Below are positions 33,735 to 43,323 of a stretch of 64,000 nt of DNA, one piece after another. Numbering within the stretch: position 1 is the first letter of the stretch; the number at the start of each line of letters is the position of its first letter. Under the pieces are notes generated by a model that was not told where the DNA came from, did not search any database, and saw only the letters and a program-made list of their open reading frames with translations. A program made the position numbers and the translations under genes. Source of the DNA: Streptomyces sp. S3(2020) (GTDB taxonomy: Bacteria; Actinomycetota; Actinomycetes; Streptomycetales; Streptomycetaceae); assembly GCF_013044505.1 (NCBI RefSeq), contig NZ_JABERD010000025.1, forward strand, positions 1 through 64,000. Direction: 5' to 3'.

Positions 33735-33928
33735 CGCTCCCCGCCACCGAAACAGCCGTTCCCGGCTTGCCGTTGACCCAGCGGCAAGGGCGCCTTCGCC
33801 CTTCTCCGAGCTGAGCCGCCTCGTCGGCCTTGCGGGCAATCCGCACGGCTGTCACCCCTGCCCTGCCCCGGCACCCGCAACAGGCACAGACGCCGCCACC
33901 CAATCCCCTCGACGGAGGAGTGACGCCC

Positions 33929-35149
33929 GTGCACGACACCACCGCCATGCTCATCGAACTCGGAGCCATCATCCTGGCCCTGGGCCTGCTGGGCCGCCTT
34001 GCCGGGAAGGTCGGCTTCTCGCCGATACCCCTGTACCTGCTCGCCGGACTCGCCTTCGGCCACGGCGGCATCCTGCCGTTGCAGGCCAGCGAGGAGTTCG
34101 TCGCCACCGGAGCCGAGATAGGTGTCATCCTCCTGTTGCTGCTGCTCGGCCTGGAGTACAGCGCCTCCGAACTCGTCGCCAACCTCAAGACCCAATACCC
34201 TTCCGGCGCAGTCGACTTCGCCCTCAACGCCACCCCGGGAGCGGTGATGGCGTTCCTGCTCGGCTGGGGGCCGGTGGCCGCCGTCGCGCTGGCGGGTGTC
34301 ACCTGGATCTCGTCCTCCGGCGTCATCGCGAAAGTACTGGGGGACCTGCGAAGGCTCGGCAATCGCGAGACCCCGGTCGTCCTGAGCATCCTTGTCCTGG
34401 AAGACCTCTCCATGGCCCTCTACCTGCCTGTCCTCACCGCCCTGCTGGCCGGCGTGAGCCTGGCGGGGGGCGCGGTCACCCTGCTGATCGCCCTGGGCAC
34501 GGTCGGCGCGGTCCTGTATGTCGCCCTGCGCCATGGCCGGTTGGTGAGCCGGGCGGTCTCCTCCGACAGCGCCGAGATGCTTCTGCTGGTCGTCTTCGGC
34601 CTGGCCCTGCTCGTCTCCGGGGTCGCCCAGCAGATGCAGGTCTCCGCGGCGGTGGGCGCGTTTCTGGTCGGCATCGCCCTGTCCGGCGAGGTCGCCGAAG
34701 GCGCAGGCAGCCTTCTCACCCCGCTGCGGGACCTGTTCGCCGCGGTGTTCTTCGTCTTCTTCGGCCTGCACACGGACCCCGCGGACATCCCGCCGGTCCT
34801 CGTTCCGGCACTCGCGCTGGCCGCCGTCACCACCTTGACGAAGATCGCCACCGGCTACTGGGCGGCGCGACGAGCCGGGATATCGGTGAAGGGCCGGTGG
34901 CGGGCCGGCGGCACGCTGGTCGCACGCGGTGAGTTCTCCATCGTCATCGCCGGACTGGCCGTCGGCGTCGAACCCGGGATCGGCCCGCTGGCCACCGCCT
35001 ACGTCCTGATCCTGCTCGTACTCGGACCGCTGGCGGCCCGATGGACCGAACCCCTCGCCCGCCGCCTCACCACCCGCCCCGGGAACGGCGGTTCGCTCGA
35101 CACGATCGTGCCGGCCGAGCCCGGCGAAGTGGTGCCCGCGAACGGCTGA
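33929..35149 (+). CDS. CPA2-family cation/proton antiporter (KefB/GerN type)
   Basis: 406 residues from the GTG at 33929, placed by GGAGGAG eight bases upstream. About twelve membrane helices are seen, with motifs of the CPA2 family: GFSPIPLYLLAGLAFGHGG, LLLLLLGLEYS, VLSILVLEDLSMA with its conserved ED, and LVARGEFSIVIA. No TrkA-N domain follows, so it is the short type. It likely exchanges K+ or Na+ for protons. A PucR-like regulator gene follows at once and may control it. Confidence 0.9.
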   Translation: MHDTTAMLIELGAIILALGLLGRLAGKVGFSPIPLYLLAGLAFGHGGILPLQASEEFVATGAEIGVILLLLLLGLEYSASELVANLKTQYPSGAVDFALNATPGAVMAFLLGWGPVAAVALAGVTWISSSGVIAKVLGDLRRLGNRETPVVLSILVLEDLSMALYLPVLTALLAGVSLAGGAVTLLIALGTVGAVLYVALRHGRLVSRAVSSDSAEMLLLVVFGLALLVSGVAQQMQVSAAVGAFLVGIALSGEVAEGAGSLLTPLRDLFAAVFFVFFGLHTDPADIPPVLVPALALAAVTTLTKIATGYWAARRAGISVKGRWRAGGTLVARGEFSIVIAGLAVGVEPGIGPLATAYVLILLVLGPLAARWTEPLARRLTTRPGNGGSLDTIVPAEPGEVVPANG

Positions 35150-35195
35150 ACGCGGCAGCATGCGGACGACGACACCCGAACCGAACAGGGATGAC

Positions 35196-36272
35196 ATGAA
35201 CAACCAGAGCACAGTGGAGATGTTCCTCGACGGATTCGAGACGATCCTCACGGACGCCACGAGCACCGGGCGCCGCCTGACCCGTGACGAGATCGAGTCC
35301 CGCCGGGTCCTGGGCGCACGGGCGGCCCAGGCCGGACTCGGCTGGCGCACCCTCGTACGGGCCCACCTCGTGGCCAGCCGCGCCGGCCGGCCACGAGCGG
35401 CCGATCCGGACAGCGTCCTGACCGTCGTCGAACAGGCGGTGGACGCCTTCGCCGACGGATACGAGCACGCACAGCGCCTCGTCATCCGCAAAGAAGAGGC
35501 CGCCCGCCGGGAGTTCATCGACGACCTGCTCCACGGCCGCGGCGACCCGGGCCGGCTCGCCGCGCGTTCCGAACGGTTCGGGCTGCGGCTGTCCCGCGCC
35601 CACGCGGTGGCCGTGGTCGAAGGTCCGGAGAAGTACGACGAGACCGACCCCGTCCCCCGGCAGGTGGCCGACGAACTGTTCGCACGCTTCGAGAACCGCC
35701 GGATCCTGTTCACCACCAAGGACGGCCGCATGGTGTGCATCGCCCCCGCCGACCAGGACGACGTCCTCACCCATTTCGCCAAGCTCGCCTACGCCGCGAC
35801 CGGCCAGGCCCAAGCCGCCATCGGCCGGCCAAGACCGGGCACGATCGGCATCGGACACAGCTACGAAGAGGCCCTCAACGCGCTGGACGTGGCCCAGCGC
35901 ATGGGCCTCGACGAGCCGGTGCTGCGCGCCGCCGAGCTGCTGGTCTTCCCCGTCCTGGCCCGGGACCGGCAGGCACTCGTGGACCTGGTACGCAACACCG
36001 TGGGACCACTGGAACAGGCACGTGGCGGAGCGCGGCCCCTGCTCGACACGCTCACCGCCTACTTCGACAGCGGCTGCGTGGCCGCGGTCACGGCCCGGCG
36101 GTTGTCCCTCAGCGTCCGCGCGCTCACCTACCGGCTGGACCGCATCCACACCCTGACCGGTAGCGACCCGACCGACCCCGGCCACCGCTACACCCTCCAG
36201 ACCGCGGTGATCGGCGCCCGCCTCCTCGACTGGCCGACCAGACCCCTGCACACGGCCGGCACATCTCCCTAG
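35196..36272 (+). CDS. PucR-family-like transcriptional regulator
   Basis: 358 residues from the ATG at 35196. The C terminus is the PucR-type HTH: LLDTLTAYFDSGCVAAVTAR, then LSLSVRALTYRLDRIHTLTG. The middle holds a GGDEF-like degenerate domain typical of these proteins (IGIGHSYEEALNALDVAQRM). It lies 46 bases after the antiporter on the same strand, suggesting a two-gene unit. The effector is unknown. Confidence 0.85.
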   Translation: MNNQSTVEMFLDGFETILTDATSTGRRLTRDEIESRRVLGARAAQAGLGWRTLVRAHLVASRAGRPRAADPDSVLTVVEQAVDAFADGYEHAQRLVIRKEEAARREFIDDLLHGRGDPGRLAARSERFGLRLSRAHAVAVVEGPEKYDETDPVPRQVADELFARFENRRILFTTKDGRMVCIAPADQDDVLTHFAKLAYAATGQAQAAIGRPRPGTIGIGHSYEEALNALDVAQRMGLDEPVLRAAELLVFPVLARDRQALVDLVRNTVGPLEQARGGARPLLDTLTAYFDSGCVAAVTARRLSLSVRALTYRLDRIHTLTGSDPTDPGHRYTLQTAVIGARLLDWPTRPLHTAGTSP

Positions 36273-36448
36273 ACGTACGGGAGACACAGGGGACGCGGGC
36301 CCGGCAAGCAGGCACAGCGGGACGGGAATCGGCCCGAGGGGAAGTACGGCCGACACTCGGGTGGGAGAATCTGCGCCCAGGGGTCCGTACGGCCGGAGCG
36401 GCCGGCGTCCCGCGGGCGCGGGGGAGGACCGGAAGGGGAACCGTCAGC

Positions 36449-36892
36449 ATGATCGAGTGGGTGGCCCTCAGCGCCGGAGTACGACCCGTCCCCAGACCGG
36501 TCGCCACCCCGTTGGTGTGGGCCACAGCCTTCGGCGGTGCCCTGGTCTTGGTGACGCTGCACAACACCTTCGTGGGCACGGACCGCCCCGGTCTCGCCCT
36601 GGCCGGGCTCTCCGTGCTGGCCGTCGTGCTGGGTCTGTGCGCCCGCTTCACCGCCGCCCCCGGCACGGCGGTGCTGTGCTGGCTGTTCCTCAACGGCTTC
36701 GCGATCCCACCCGTGGGCACCCTCACCTGGGCCGCGCCGCGCGACACCTTCTGGCTCGCCAGTCTGTGCGCGGCAGCCCTCGTCGGCACGGTGCTCGCCC
36801 GGATCGTCCATGCCCGAGCCGCCTACCGCCGTATCACCATCGGATCGGCGCCCGTCCCGGCAGAGCCCGAGGACTGGCGCGCCGGCGACTGA
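36449..36892 (+). CDS. Four-helix membrane protein (KdpD-membrane-domain-like)
   Basis: 147 residues after AAGGGG. Four hydrophobic helices (about 22-40, 47-65, 70-90, 105-125) resemble the DUF4118 membrane region of KdpD, including the short FTAAPGTAVLCWLFLNGF segment, with no kinase or sensor domain attached. Function unknown; signalling or osmosensing would be a guess. Confidence 0.7.
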   Translation: MIEWVALSAGVRPVPRPVATPLVWATAFGGALVLVTLHNTFVGTDRPGLALAGLSVLAVVLGLCARFTAAPGTAVLCWLFLNGFAIPPVGTLTWAAPRDTFWLASLCAAALVGTVLARIVHARAAYRRITIGSAPVPAEPEDWRAGD

Positions 36893-36923
36893 CCTGACGG
36901 AGAGGCCGACTTGCCCCGGCCTG

Positions 36924-37757
36924 TCAGTGCGGACGCCCCGGCGACGGAGGGCCGTCCACGGCGGTCGACGGGTGGACACGAGTGGATGCCAGGAGCGCGG
37001 CCGCACCCCGCACGGCGGCGGTGTGCGGGGCGGGTACGGGCCGGACCGGATGGCGCAGCCGCTCGGAGAGGCGGTAGGTGATGTCGGCGCGCAGCGCGCC
37101 TCCGCCCGCCAGCAGAACACCTCGCCGGAGGGCGTCGAACGTCTGCGGGGTGTGGTCCTGTTCCAGCATCAGCTTCACCATCTCCGTGACCGCGTCCGCG
37201 ATCCGCGTGGCCGGGGTCCGAGCGCCCAGGTCACTGGTGCCGAGCACGGTCCGGCGGGCGTCGGTCACGCTGCCGTCGACGAGCAGGACGGCCTCGGTGA
37301 CATGGGCACCGATGTCCACCACGAGCAGAGGGCGGGTCAGATCGGCACCGTCGGCCGTGGCCACGGCCCGGGCGGAGGGGACGGTCAGCACGGTGTCAGG
37401 CCGCAGCGTTCGCAGCGCCGTACGGGCTTCCGCACGGAAGGCGACCCCGCCCAGGACGGGCGTGGTCAGGACGATCAGACGACTGCCGAAGCGGGGCAGG
37501 CGGTGTCGGAGCAGCCGGTCGAGCATCCGCGCGGTCGCCGGGGTGTCGACGATGGCGCCGCGCCGGACGGGGTGGACGTCACCGTCGCCGTCGCCGGGGA
37601 GGGCCACCGTGGGGACGTCGAGGATCGTGCCGCGCACGGACACCCAGGCGCGGGTGCGGGCGCTGCCGAGGTCGAGGGCGATGCCGGAGCAGGGGCGGTA
37701 CAACGGCCAGGGCCGGTTCGGGGCGGCCATGCCACTGGGCGGCGGTGTCGTCGTCAC
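36924..37757 (-). CDS. Divergent MreB/actin-like ATPase
   Basis: 277 residues from the GTG at 37757 after GGGAGG. The actin-fold nucleotide motifs are present: ALDLGSARTRAWV (phosphate 1), LLVVDIGAHVTEAVLLVDG (phosphate 2) and GVLLAGGGALRAD (adenosine). At 277 residues it is about 60 shorter than true MreB (about 340), and its motifs are degenerate, so filament formation is uncertain. It overlaps the upstream DksA-like gene by four bases and forms an operon with two zinc proteins, an unusual context for an MreB homologue. Confidence 0.8.
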   Translation of the reverse strand: MTTTPPPSGMAAPNRPWPLYRPCSGIALDLGSARTRAWVSVRGTILDVPTVALPGDGDGDVHPVRRGAIVDTPATARMLDRLLRHRLPRFGSRLIVLTTPVLGGVAFRAEARTALRTLRPDTVLTVPSARAVATADGADLTRPLLVVDIGAHVTEAVLLVDGSVTDARRTVLGTSDLGARTPATRIADAVTEMVKLMLEQDHTPQTFDALRRGVLLAGGGALRADITYRLSERLRHPVRPVPAPHTAAVRGAAALLASTRVHPSTAVDGPPSPGRPH

Positions 37758-38128
37758 GGTCCGGCCTCCCTGACGTGTTGGCAGCGGGCGCAGTAGCGGG
37801 CTTGCGGCACGATCGTCAGGAGCGCGTGGTCGATGGGCCCGCGGCACAGATGGCAGGCACCGTAAGTGCCTTGATCCATGCGTGTCAGGGCTGCTTCCAC
37901 GTCGGCCAGGACCATGCGGGCGGCGTCCGCGAGCTTGACGTGGACCTCACGGTGGGAGGCGGCCTGCCGGTCGAGGCGCGCCTCGGCGCGAGGCACGGTG
38001 GCACCGGCGAGCTGCCGGAGCTGCCCCTGGCGGAACAGGCGCTGCTCCAGCAACTGCTCGCGGAGTGCGGCCAGGTCGTCGATCGGCAGGACCGTCTCGC
38101 GGTCGCCGGTGATCTGTCGGTTCACCAC
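37754..38128 (-). CDS. DksA/TraR-family zinc-finger protein 1
   Basis: 124 residues, GTG start. A coiled-coil N-terminal half (LREQLLEQRLFRQGQLRQL) precedes the four-cysteine zinc finger CHLCRGPIDHALL and YCARCQ, in which the C-x2-C pairs are intact. DksA-like proteins enter the RNA polymerase secondary channel and tune transcription with (p)ppGpp. The tip acidic residues differ from E. coli DksA. Middle gene of the operon with its paralogue and the MreB-like gene. Confidence 0.88.
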   Translation of the reverse strand: MVNRQITGDRETVLPIDDLAALREQLLEQRLFRQGQLRQLAGATVPRAEARLDRQAASHREVHVKLADAARMVLADVEAALTRMDQGTYGACHLCRGPIDHALLTIVPQARYCARCQHVREAGP

Positions 38129-38173
38129 TTCACCCCTCGGGTCGGGCGGGAGACGAGGCTGTACGGGCGGCGG

Positions 38174-38500
38174 TCAGGCGGCGTCGCGCAGACAGGGGAC
38201 GCAGTACCGCGTGTAGGGCAGGATCTCCAGGCGCTCGACCGGTATCGCCGTGGAGCAGCCCCCGCAGATGCCGTAACTGCCGTCCTGGACGCGGGTGAAG
38301 GCGGCCTCGATCTCCGCGAGCACCCGCTTGATGGTGTCCCTCTGTGCCGACACCAACGGTTCCGTCGCGTCCGGGCCGGTCTCGTCGACGGCCCGGAGCT
38401 GTGTCAGCCGGGTGTTGCGCTCGTGTTCGAGTCGTTGGCGTGCCTCGTGCGGTGTCAGACGTTCGAGCCAGGGTTCGGTGCGGCGGGTGTCGAGTGACAT
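38174..38500 (-). CDS. DksA/TraR-family zinc-finger protein 2
   Basis: 108 residues. The coiled coil is shorter (EARQRLEHERNTRLTQL) and the zinc finger is CGGCSTAIPVERLE with YCVPC. The tip helix carries DTIKRVLAEIEAAFTRVQDG. It is 45 bases before its paralogue and first in the operon. A perfect 14-base hairpin lies 36 bases upstream of the start and may be in its leader. Confidence 0.88.
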   Translation of the reverse strand: MSLDTRRTEPWLERLTPHEARQRLEHERNTRLTQLRAVDETGPDATEPLVSAQRDTIKRVLAEIEAAFTRVQDGSYGICGGCSTAIPVERLEILPYTRYCVPCLRDAA

Positions 38501-38535
38501 GTCAGGTCCTTCCTGCGACGGGAGGGGTGGCGTAC

Positions 38536-38569
38536 GGAACCGGGCCTGCGGAGGGGCAGGCCCGGTTCC
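38536..38569. terminator. Very stable hairpin in the divergent region
   Basis: Perfect 14-base inverted repeat GGAACCGGGCCTGC / GCAGGCCCGGTTCC with a six-base loop. It stands between two divergent genes, where no terminator is needed, so it may act in the leader of the DksA-like operon. Confidence 0.6.
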
Positions 38570-38861
38570 TGGCTGGCCCGGGGGTCACGGGGGTGGGCCA
38601 TGCCTCCACCGTGGCCGACGCGCCGCCCGAATCCCATCGGGCGCGATACCCATCTCCGGTCGCCCGGGGCGCCGCCACGGGCGGAGAACAGCGGCCGCAG
38701 AACAGAGCACGGAAATGGGTATCGGAGCCCATCGACGAACGCGCCGGGCCCGGGCAGGCTGGCCACAAGACGGTCCGGAGCAATGGCTTCGACGCATGCC
38801 GGGTACGCGGCGACCGATACGAGAGACCAAGCCGTGTCACGGAGAGGAAGGCGTCATCGCG

Positions 38862-39815
38862 GTGTCGCTGTTCTGGCGGATCTTCGCTTTCAATGCCGTG
38901 GTGCTGGGGGCCGCGACCGCACTGCTGCTGTGGGCTCCGGTGACCGTCTCCGTCCCGGTCCTGCTGACCGAGGCGGTCATCCTGGTGTCCGGCCTGGTGG
39001 TCATGCTGATCGCCAACGCGGCCCTGCTGCGGATCGGACTCGGCCCTCTGGACCGGCTCACCAGGATGATGACCACCGTCGACCTGCTGCGCCCGGGGCA
39101 CCGGCTGCCCGAACACGGCCGAGGGGGGATCCCCGAACTGATCCGCACGTTCAACGCCATGCTGGAGAGGCTGGAACTCGAACGGGCCGCCAGCAGTGCC
39201 CGCGCCCTCCTCGCACAGGAGGCCGAACGGCGCCGCATCGCCCAGGAGCTCCACGACGAGGTCGGCCAGAGCATGACGGCCATCCTGCTGGGGCTGAAGC
39301 GGGCGGCGGACGAGGCGGACGGGCCCTTGCGCGGTGAGCTGCGGCAGGCCCAGGAGATCACCCGGGCGAGCCTGGACGAGGTCCGCCGCCTGGTGCGCCG
39401 ACTGCGGCCGGGCGTCCTGGAGGACCTCGGCCTGGTCAGCGCACTCACCTCGCTGACCACGGAGTTCGCCACCCACACCGGGCTACGGGTGGTGCGCCGC
39501 TTCGATCCGGGCCTGCCGGTGCTGGACCAGGAGACCGAACTGGTGCTGTACCGCGTCGCCCAGGAGGCCCTGACCAACGCGGCCCGCCATGCCGACGCCG
39601 ACCGGGTCGAGGTGACCCTGCGCCACACCGACGGAACCGTGGTGCTCGCCGTCACGGACGACGGCAGCGGCACCGGCATGGCACGCGAGGGCGCGGGGAT
39701 CCGGGGGATGCGTGAGCGCGCCCTGCTCATCGGGGCCGCCCTGGACGTCACCTCCGGGCCGCGGGCCGGTACGCGGGTGCGGCTGAGCACTCCCGTTTCG
39801 AGGAAGCAGTCATGA
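38862..39815 (+). CDS. Two-component sensor histidine kinase (NarL/DesK type)
   Basis: 317 residues from the GTG at 38862 (GGAGAGGAAG upstream). It has two membrane helices and a short loop, then a HAMP-like linker (LGPLDRLTRMMTTVDLL). The HisKA_3 dimer helix has phospho-histidine in RRRIAQELHDEVGQSM, and the ATPase domain shows VAQEALTNAARHADAD and DDGSGTG. With almost no external domain, the signal is probably in the membrane. The stop overlaps the response-regulator start as ATGA. Confidence 0.92.
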   Translation: MSLFWRIFAFNAVVLGAATALLLWAPVTVSVPVLLTEAVILVSGLVVMLIANAALLRIGLGPLDRLTRMMTTVDLLRPGHRLPEHGRGGIPELIRTFNAMLERLELERAASSARALLAQEAERRRIAQELHDEVGQSMTAILLGLKRAADEADGPLRGELRQAQEITRASLDEVRRLVRRLRPGVLEDLGLVSALTSLTTEFATHTGLRVVRRFDPGLPVLDQETELVLYRVAQEALTNAARHADADRVEVTLRHTDGTVVLAVTDDGSGTGMAREGAGIRGMRERALLIGAALDVTSGPRAGTRVRLSTPVSRKQS

Positions 39816-40477
39816 CCACGACCGACACACCCGTGATCCGTATCCTCCTCGTCGACGACCACGCCCTGGTGCGGCGCGGCGTACGGCTCATCCTCGACCG
39901 GGAGCCCGACCTCCAGGTCGTCGTCGAGGCCGGAGACGGTGCCGAGGCCATCGCCCTGGCCCGCACCCACGAGATCGACCTGGCCGTCCTCGACATCGCC
40001 ATTCCCCGGATGACCGGCCTCCAGGCCACCCGTGAACTGCTCGCGCTGAAGCCGGACCTGCGCGTGCTGATGCTGACCATGCACGACAACGAGCAGTACT
40101 TCTTCCAGTCCTTGAAGGCCGGAGCCAGCGGATACGTACTGAAGTCGGTGGCCGACCGCGACCTGGTCGCCGCCTGCCGGGCCGCCATGCGCGACGAGCC
40201 CTTCCTCTACCCGGGCGCGGTGAGCGCCCTCATCCGCACCTACCTCGACCGCGTGCGCCACGGCGACGAACCACCCGAGCAGATCCTCACCCGCCGGGAG
40301 GAGGAGGTGCTCAAGCTCGTCGCCGAGGGCTACTCCTCCAAGGAGATCGCCGACATGCTCTTCATCAGCATCAAGACCGTCCACCGGCACCGGGCGAACC
40401 TGCTGCACAAACTCGGCATGCGTGACCGCCTGGAACTCACCCGGTACGCCATCCGTTCCGGACTCATCGAACCCTGA
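39812..40477 (+). CDS. NarL/LuxR-type response regulator
   Basis: 221 residues. The receiver domain has the acidic pair (ILLVDDHALVRRG), the phospho-acceptor Asp in LAVLDIAIPRMTG, and the Lys in GYVLKSVADRDL. The C-terminal LuxR HTH is LTRREEEVLKLVAEGYSSKE with FISIKTVHRHRANLLHKLG. It pairs with the kinase upstream. The neighbouring small membrane protein and SecDF gene are possible targets. Confidence 0.95.
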   Translation: MTTTDTPVIRILLVDDHALVRRGVRLILDREPDLQVVVEAGDGAEAIALARTHEIDLAVLDIAIPRMTGLQATRELLALKPDLRVLMLTMHDNEQYFFQSLKAGASGYVLKSVADRDLVAACRAAMRDEPFLYPGAVSALIRTYLDRVRHGDEPPEQILTRREEEVLKLVAEGYSSKEIADMLFISIKTVHRHRANLLHKLGMRDRLELTRYAIRSGLIEP

Positions 40478-40533
40478 CGCCGGACAGCCCCGCTCGCGAC
40501 CAGCCGCCACCGACACGACGGAAGGGACGGCGC

Positions 40534-40950
40534 ATGGCACGCACTGTGCACACCGTCCCTCGCAAGGGCGGCCCGGGACCGGCATCGGCAGCGGTCCTCA
40601 TCGCTGTCCTGCTTGTCGTTCTCACCGCCTGCCTGTACCCGCTCTCGTACGCCGACCCGAGCCCGCACGGACCGGATCGCGCCGTGGCGGTCTCCGGGGC
40701 CGTGCAGGCCGACGGCCCGAGAGCGGACGACGGCCACTCCGCCGTCTGCCCCACCCCGGTCCGTACGTCCCGCGATGTCCCGGTCGACCGGCTGACGGCG
40801 CCGCTCACCGCGGTCCTGGCCTCCCACCCGCGGCCCGTGCCCCCGCCATGGTCCGCGTACGGCGACACGCGGGCGCCGCGCCTGCCCTGCCACCTGCACG
40901 AGGTGACCCGGCATCAGGACCGGGCCCCACCCGCGCTCCCAGGCACCTGA
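40534..40950 (+). CDS. Small membrane-anchored protein of unknown function
   Basis: 138 residues, ATG after GGAAGGGA. One membrane helix (VLIAVLLVVLTACLYPL) is followed by a proline-rich, disordered outer part. No domain recognised. It lies between the two-component genes and the SecDF gene on the same strand with short gaps, so it may belong with either. Confidence 0.55.
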   Translation: MARTVHTVPRKGGPGPASAAVLIAVLLVVLTACLYPLSYADPSPHGPDRAVAVSGAVQADGPRADDGHSAVCPTPVRTSRDVPVDRLTAPLTAVLASHPRPVPPPWSAYGDTRAPRLPCHLHEVTRHQDRAPPALPGT

Positions 40951-41016
40951 AGCTCCCTCTTCCTTTCCGTCGACCGCGGCCGGGTTCCCTGGCCGCGGTG
41001 TGCCTGCCGGAGGCCC

Positions 41017-43323
41017 ATGTTGACCCGCGCCCTGCGCCTGCGAGGGCTGCTCGCCCTCGCCGCCGTCGCCCTGTCCCTGTTCGTCGCCCTCACCGTCCCC
41101 GTCCACCTCGGACTCGATCTACGCGGAGGTACGCAGATCGTCCTGGAAACCCGCCCGACCGCCGACGCCGACGCCGACAGCGAGGCCACCGACCGCACCC
41201 TGGAGGTGCTGCGCGGGCGTATCGACGCGCTCGGCGTCGCCGAACCCACGCTCGCGCGCTCCGGCGACAACCGGATCATCGTCGAACTGCCCGGCGTACA
41301 GGACCCGGCCACGGCCGCGGACGTACTCGGCCGCACCGCTCAGCTCACCTTCCACCAAGTCCTCGGCACGGCCGACCACACCGACGACAAGGACAAGCCG
41401 CTGCCCAAGCGGCAGCGCCAGCAGGTTCTGCCCGACGAGTCCGGCCTCCTCCTGCGCCTCGCGACCGCTTCCCTGACCGGCAAGGACGTCGAAGAGGCCG
41501 CCGCCCGGTTCGACCAGCAGGGAGGCGCCGGATGGCAGGTCACCGTCGACTTCAAGGGGGCCGGCCAAGACGGCTGGACCCGCCTGACCGGCCAGGCCGC
41601 CTGCCATCCGGCGGGGGACCCGTCCCGCAGGGTCGCCATCGTCCTCGACGACAAGATCATTTCTTCACCGCAGGTGGACCCTTCCGTCCGCTGCGCGTCG
41701 GGCATCGGCGGCGGCTCCACACAGATCACCGGATCCTTCGGCGCCGACGAGGCCAAGGAACTGGCTCTGCTCATCAACGGCGGCGCGCTGCCCGTACCCG
41801 TCGAGACGGTCGAGCAGCGCACCGTCGGCCCCACCCTGGGCGCACAGGCCATCACCGCCAGCGCCTGGGCCGCCGTCGTCGGCACCGCGCTGACCGCCCT
41901 GTTCATCACCGCCGTCTACCGGCTCATGGGAGCCTTGGCCACCGTCGCGCTGGCCTGCTACGGCCTGATCTCCTACGCCGCCCTGGCAGCCCTCGGAGCC
42001 ACCCTCACCCTCCCGGGCCTCGCGGGGTTCGTACTGGCCATCGGCATGGCCGTCGACGCCAACGTCCTCGTCTTCGAGCGCGCCCGCGAAGAGTACGCCG
42101 CCCGCAACCGGCCCAGCCCGCGCTCCTCGCTGACCGCCGGTTTCCGCGGCGCCTTCAGCGCGATCGCCGACTCCAACATCACCACCTTGATCGCCGCGGG
42201 CCTGCTGTTCTTCCTCGCTTCCGGCCCCGTACGCGGCTTCGGCGTCACCCTGGGCATCGGCGTCCTCGTCTCCATGTTCAGCGCCTTGGTGATCACCCGT
42301 GCCCTCGCCGACCACGCCGCCTCCAGGCCCTGGCTCCGACGCCGCCCCGGCCTGACAGGCATCGCCCACCCCGGAACCGTCCGTGACCGCCTCACCCGCG
42401 CCGACCCCCAGCTGATGCGCCGACCCCGGCGGTGGTTGGCCGCCTCCGGCGCACTCCTGGTCCTGGCCGGTTCCGGAATCGCCGTGCGGGGACTGGACTT
42501 CGGTATCGAGTTCACCGGAGGCCGCCTCATCGAGTACACCACCGCCACGCCTGTCGACCCGGACCGGGCCCGCGGCGCACTCGCCGACGCGGGGTTCCCC
42601 CGCGCCGTCGTCCAGACCTCGGGCGACCACCAGCTCACCGTCCGCACCGACCAGTTGACGAACGCGCAAGCGGCCACCGTCACCGAGACCATCGGCACCC
42701 TGACCGACGGCGTCGACACACTCCGCGACGAGACCATCGGCCCCAGCCTCGGCAAAGAACTGCGCCAAGGCGCACTCATCGCTCTCGCCGTCGCCCTCGG
42801 CGCCCAACTGCTCTACCTCGCGGCCCGTTTCCGCTGGCTGTTCGGCACCTCCGCGGTCGCCGCCCTCGCCCACGACGTGATCATCCTCACCGGCGTCTTC
42901 GCCTGGCTCGGCAAACCCGTCGACGGTGTCTTCCTCGCCGCGCTGCTCACCGTGATCGGCTACTCCGTCAACGACTCCGTCGTCGTCTTCGACCGCGTCA
43001 GGGATCTGAGCCGACGTGACCGCGAAGCGCCCTTCGCGGCGGTCGCCAACCGTGCGCTCGTACAGACCCTGCCGCGCACGATCAACACCGGAATGGGCGC
43101 CGCCTTCATCCTGACCACCCTGGCCGTCCTCGGCGGCGACTCCCTCACCGACTTCGCCCTCGCCCTGCTCATCGGCCTGGCCGTGGGCACCTACTCCTCG
43201 ATGTTCACCGCCACACCCCTCGCCATCGAGCTCCACGAACGCACCTGGCGCCGCCCTCGGCCCTACTCGCCCGGCGGAACGCGCACGAAGCCCTCGGTCC
43301 ACCCGTCCTCGTCGAGCTCGTAG
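41017..43323 (+). CDS. secDF: SecDF fusion protein, protein-export membrane subunit
   Basis: 768 residues: a SecD half (to about 460) fused to a SecF half. The P1 domain contains GLDLRGGTQIVLETRP and IVELPGVQDPATA. RND-family membrane motifs are AIGMAVDANVLVFERAREE in the SecD half, and VIGYSVNDSVVVFDRVRD in the SecF half, whose Asp should be part of the proton path. Streptomyces also carry separate secD and secF near ruvC, so this is an accessory copy. It drives proton-powered late steps of export. Its last 61 bases overlap the convergent DUF7336 gene. Confidence 0.92.
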   Translation: MLTRALRLRGLLALAAVALSLFVALTVPVHLGLDLRGGTQIVLETRPTADADADSEATDRTLEVLRGRIDALGVAEPTLARSGDNRIIVELPGVQDPATAADVLGRTAQLTFHQVLGTADHTDDKDKPLPKRQRQQVLPDESGLLLRLATASLTGKDVEEAAARFDQQGGAGWQVTVDFKGAGQDGWTRLTGQAACHPAGDPSRRVAIVLDDKIISSPQVDPSVRCASGIGGGSTQITGSFGADEAKELALLINGGALPVPVETVEQRTVGPTLGAQAITASAWAAVVGTALTALFITAVYRLMGALATVALACYGLISYAALAALGATLTLPGLAGFVLAIGMAVDANVLVFERAREEYAARNRPSPRSSLTAGFRGAFSAIADSNITTLIAAGLLFFLASGPVRGFGVTLGIGVLVSMFSALVITRALADHAASRPWLRRRPGLTGIAHPGTVRDRLTRADPQLMRRPRRWLAASGALLVLAGSGIAVRGLDFGIEFTGGRLIEYTTATPVDPDRARGALADAGFPRAVVQTSGDHQLTVRTDQLTNAQAATVTETIGTLTDGVDTLRDETIGPSLGKELRQGALIALAVALGAQLLYLAARFRWLFGTSAVAALAHDVIILTGVFAWLGKPVDGVFLAALLTVIGYSVNDSVVVFDRVRDLSRRDREAPFAAVANRALVQTLPRTINTGMGAAFILTTLAVLGGDSLTDFALALLIGLAVGTYSSMFTATPLAIELHERTWRRPRPYSPGGTRTKPSVHPSSSSS

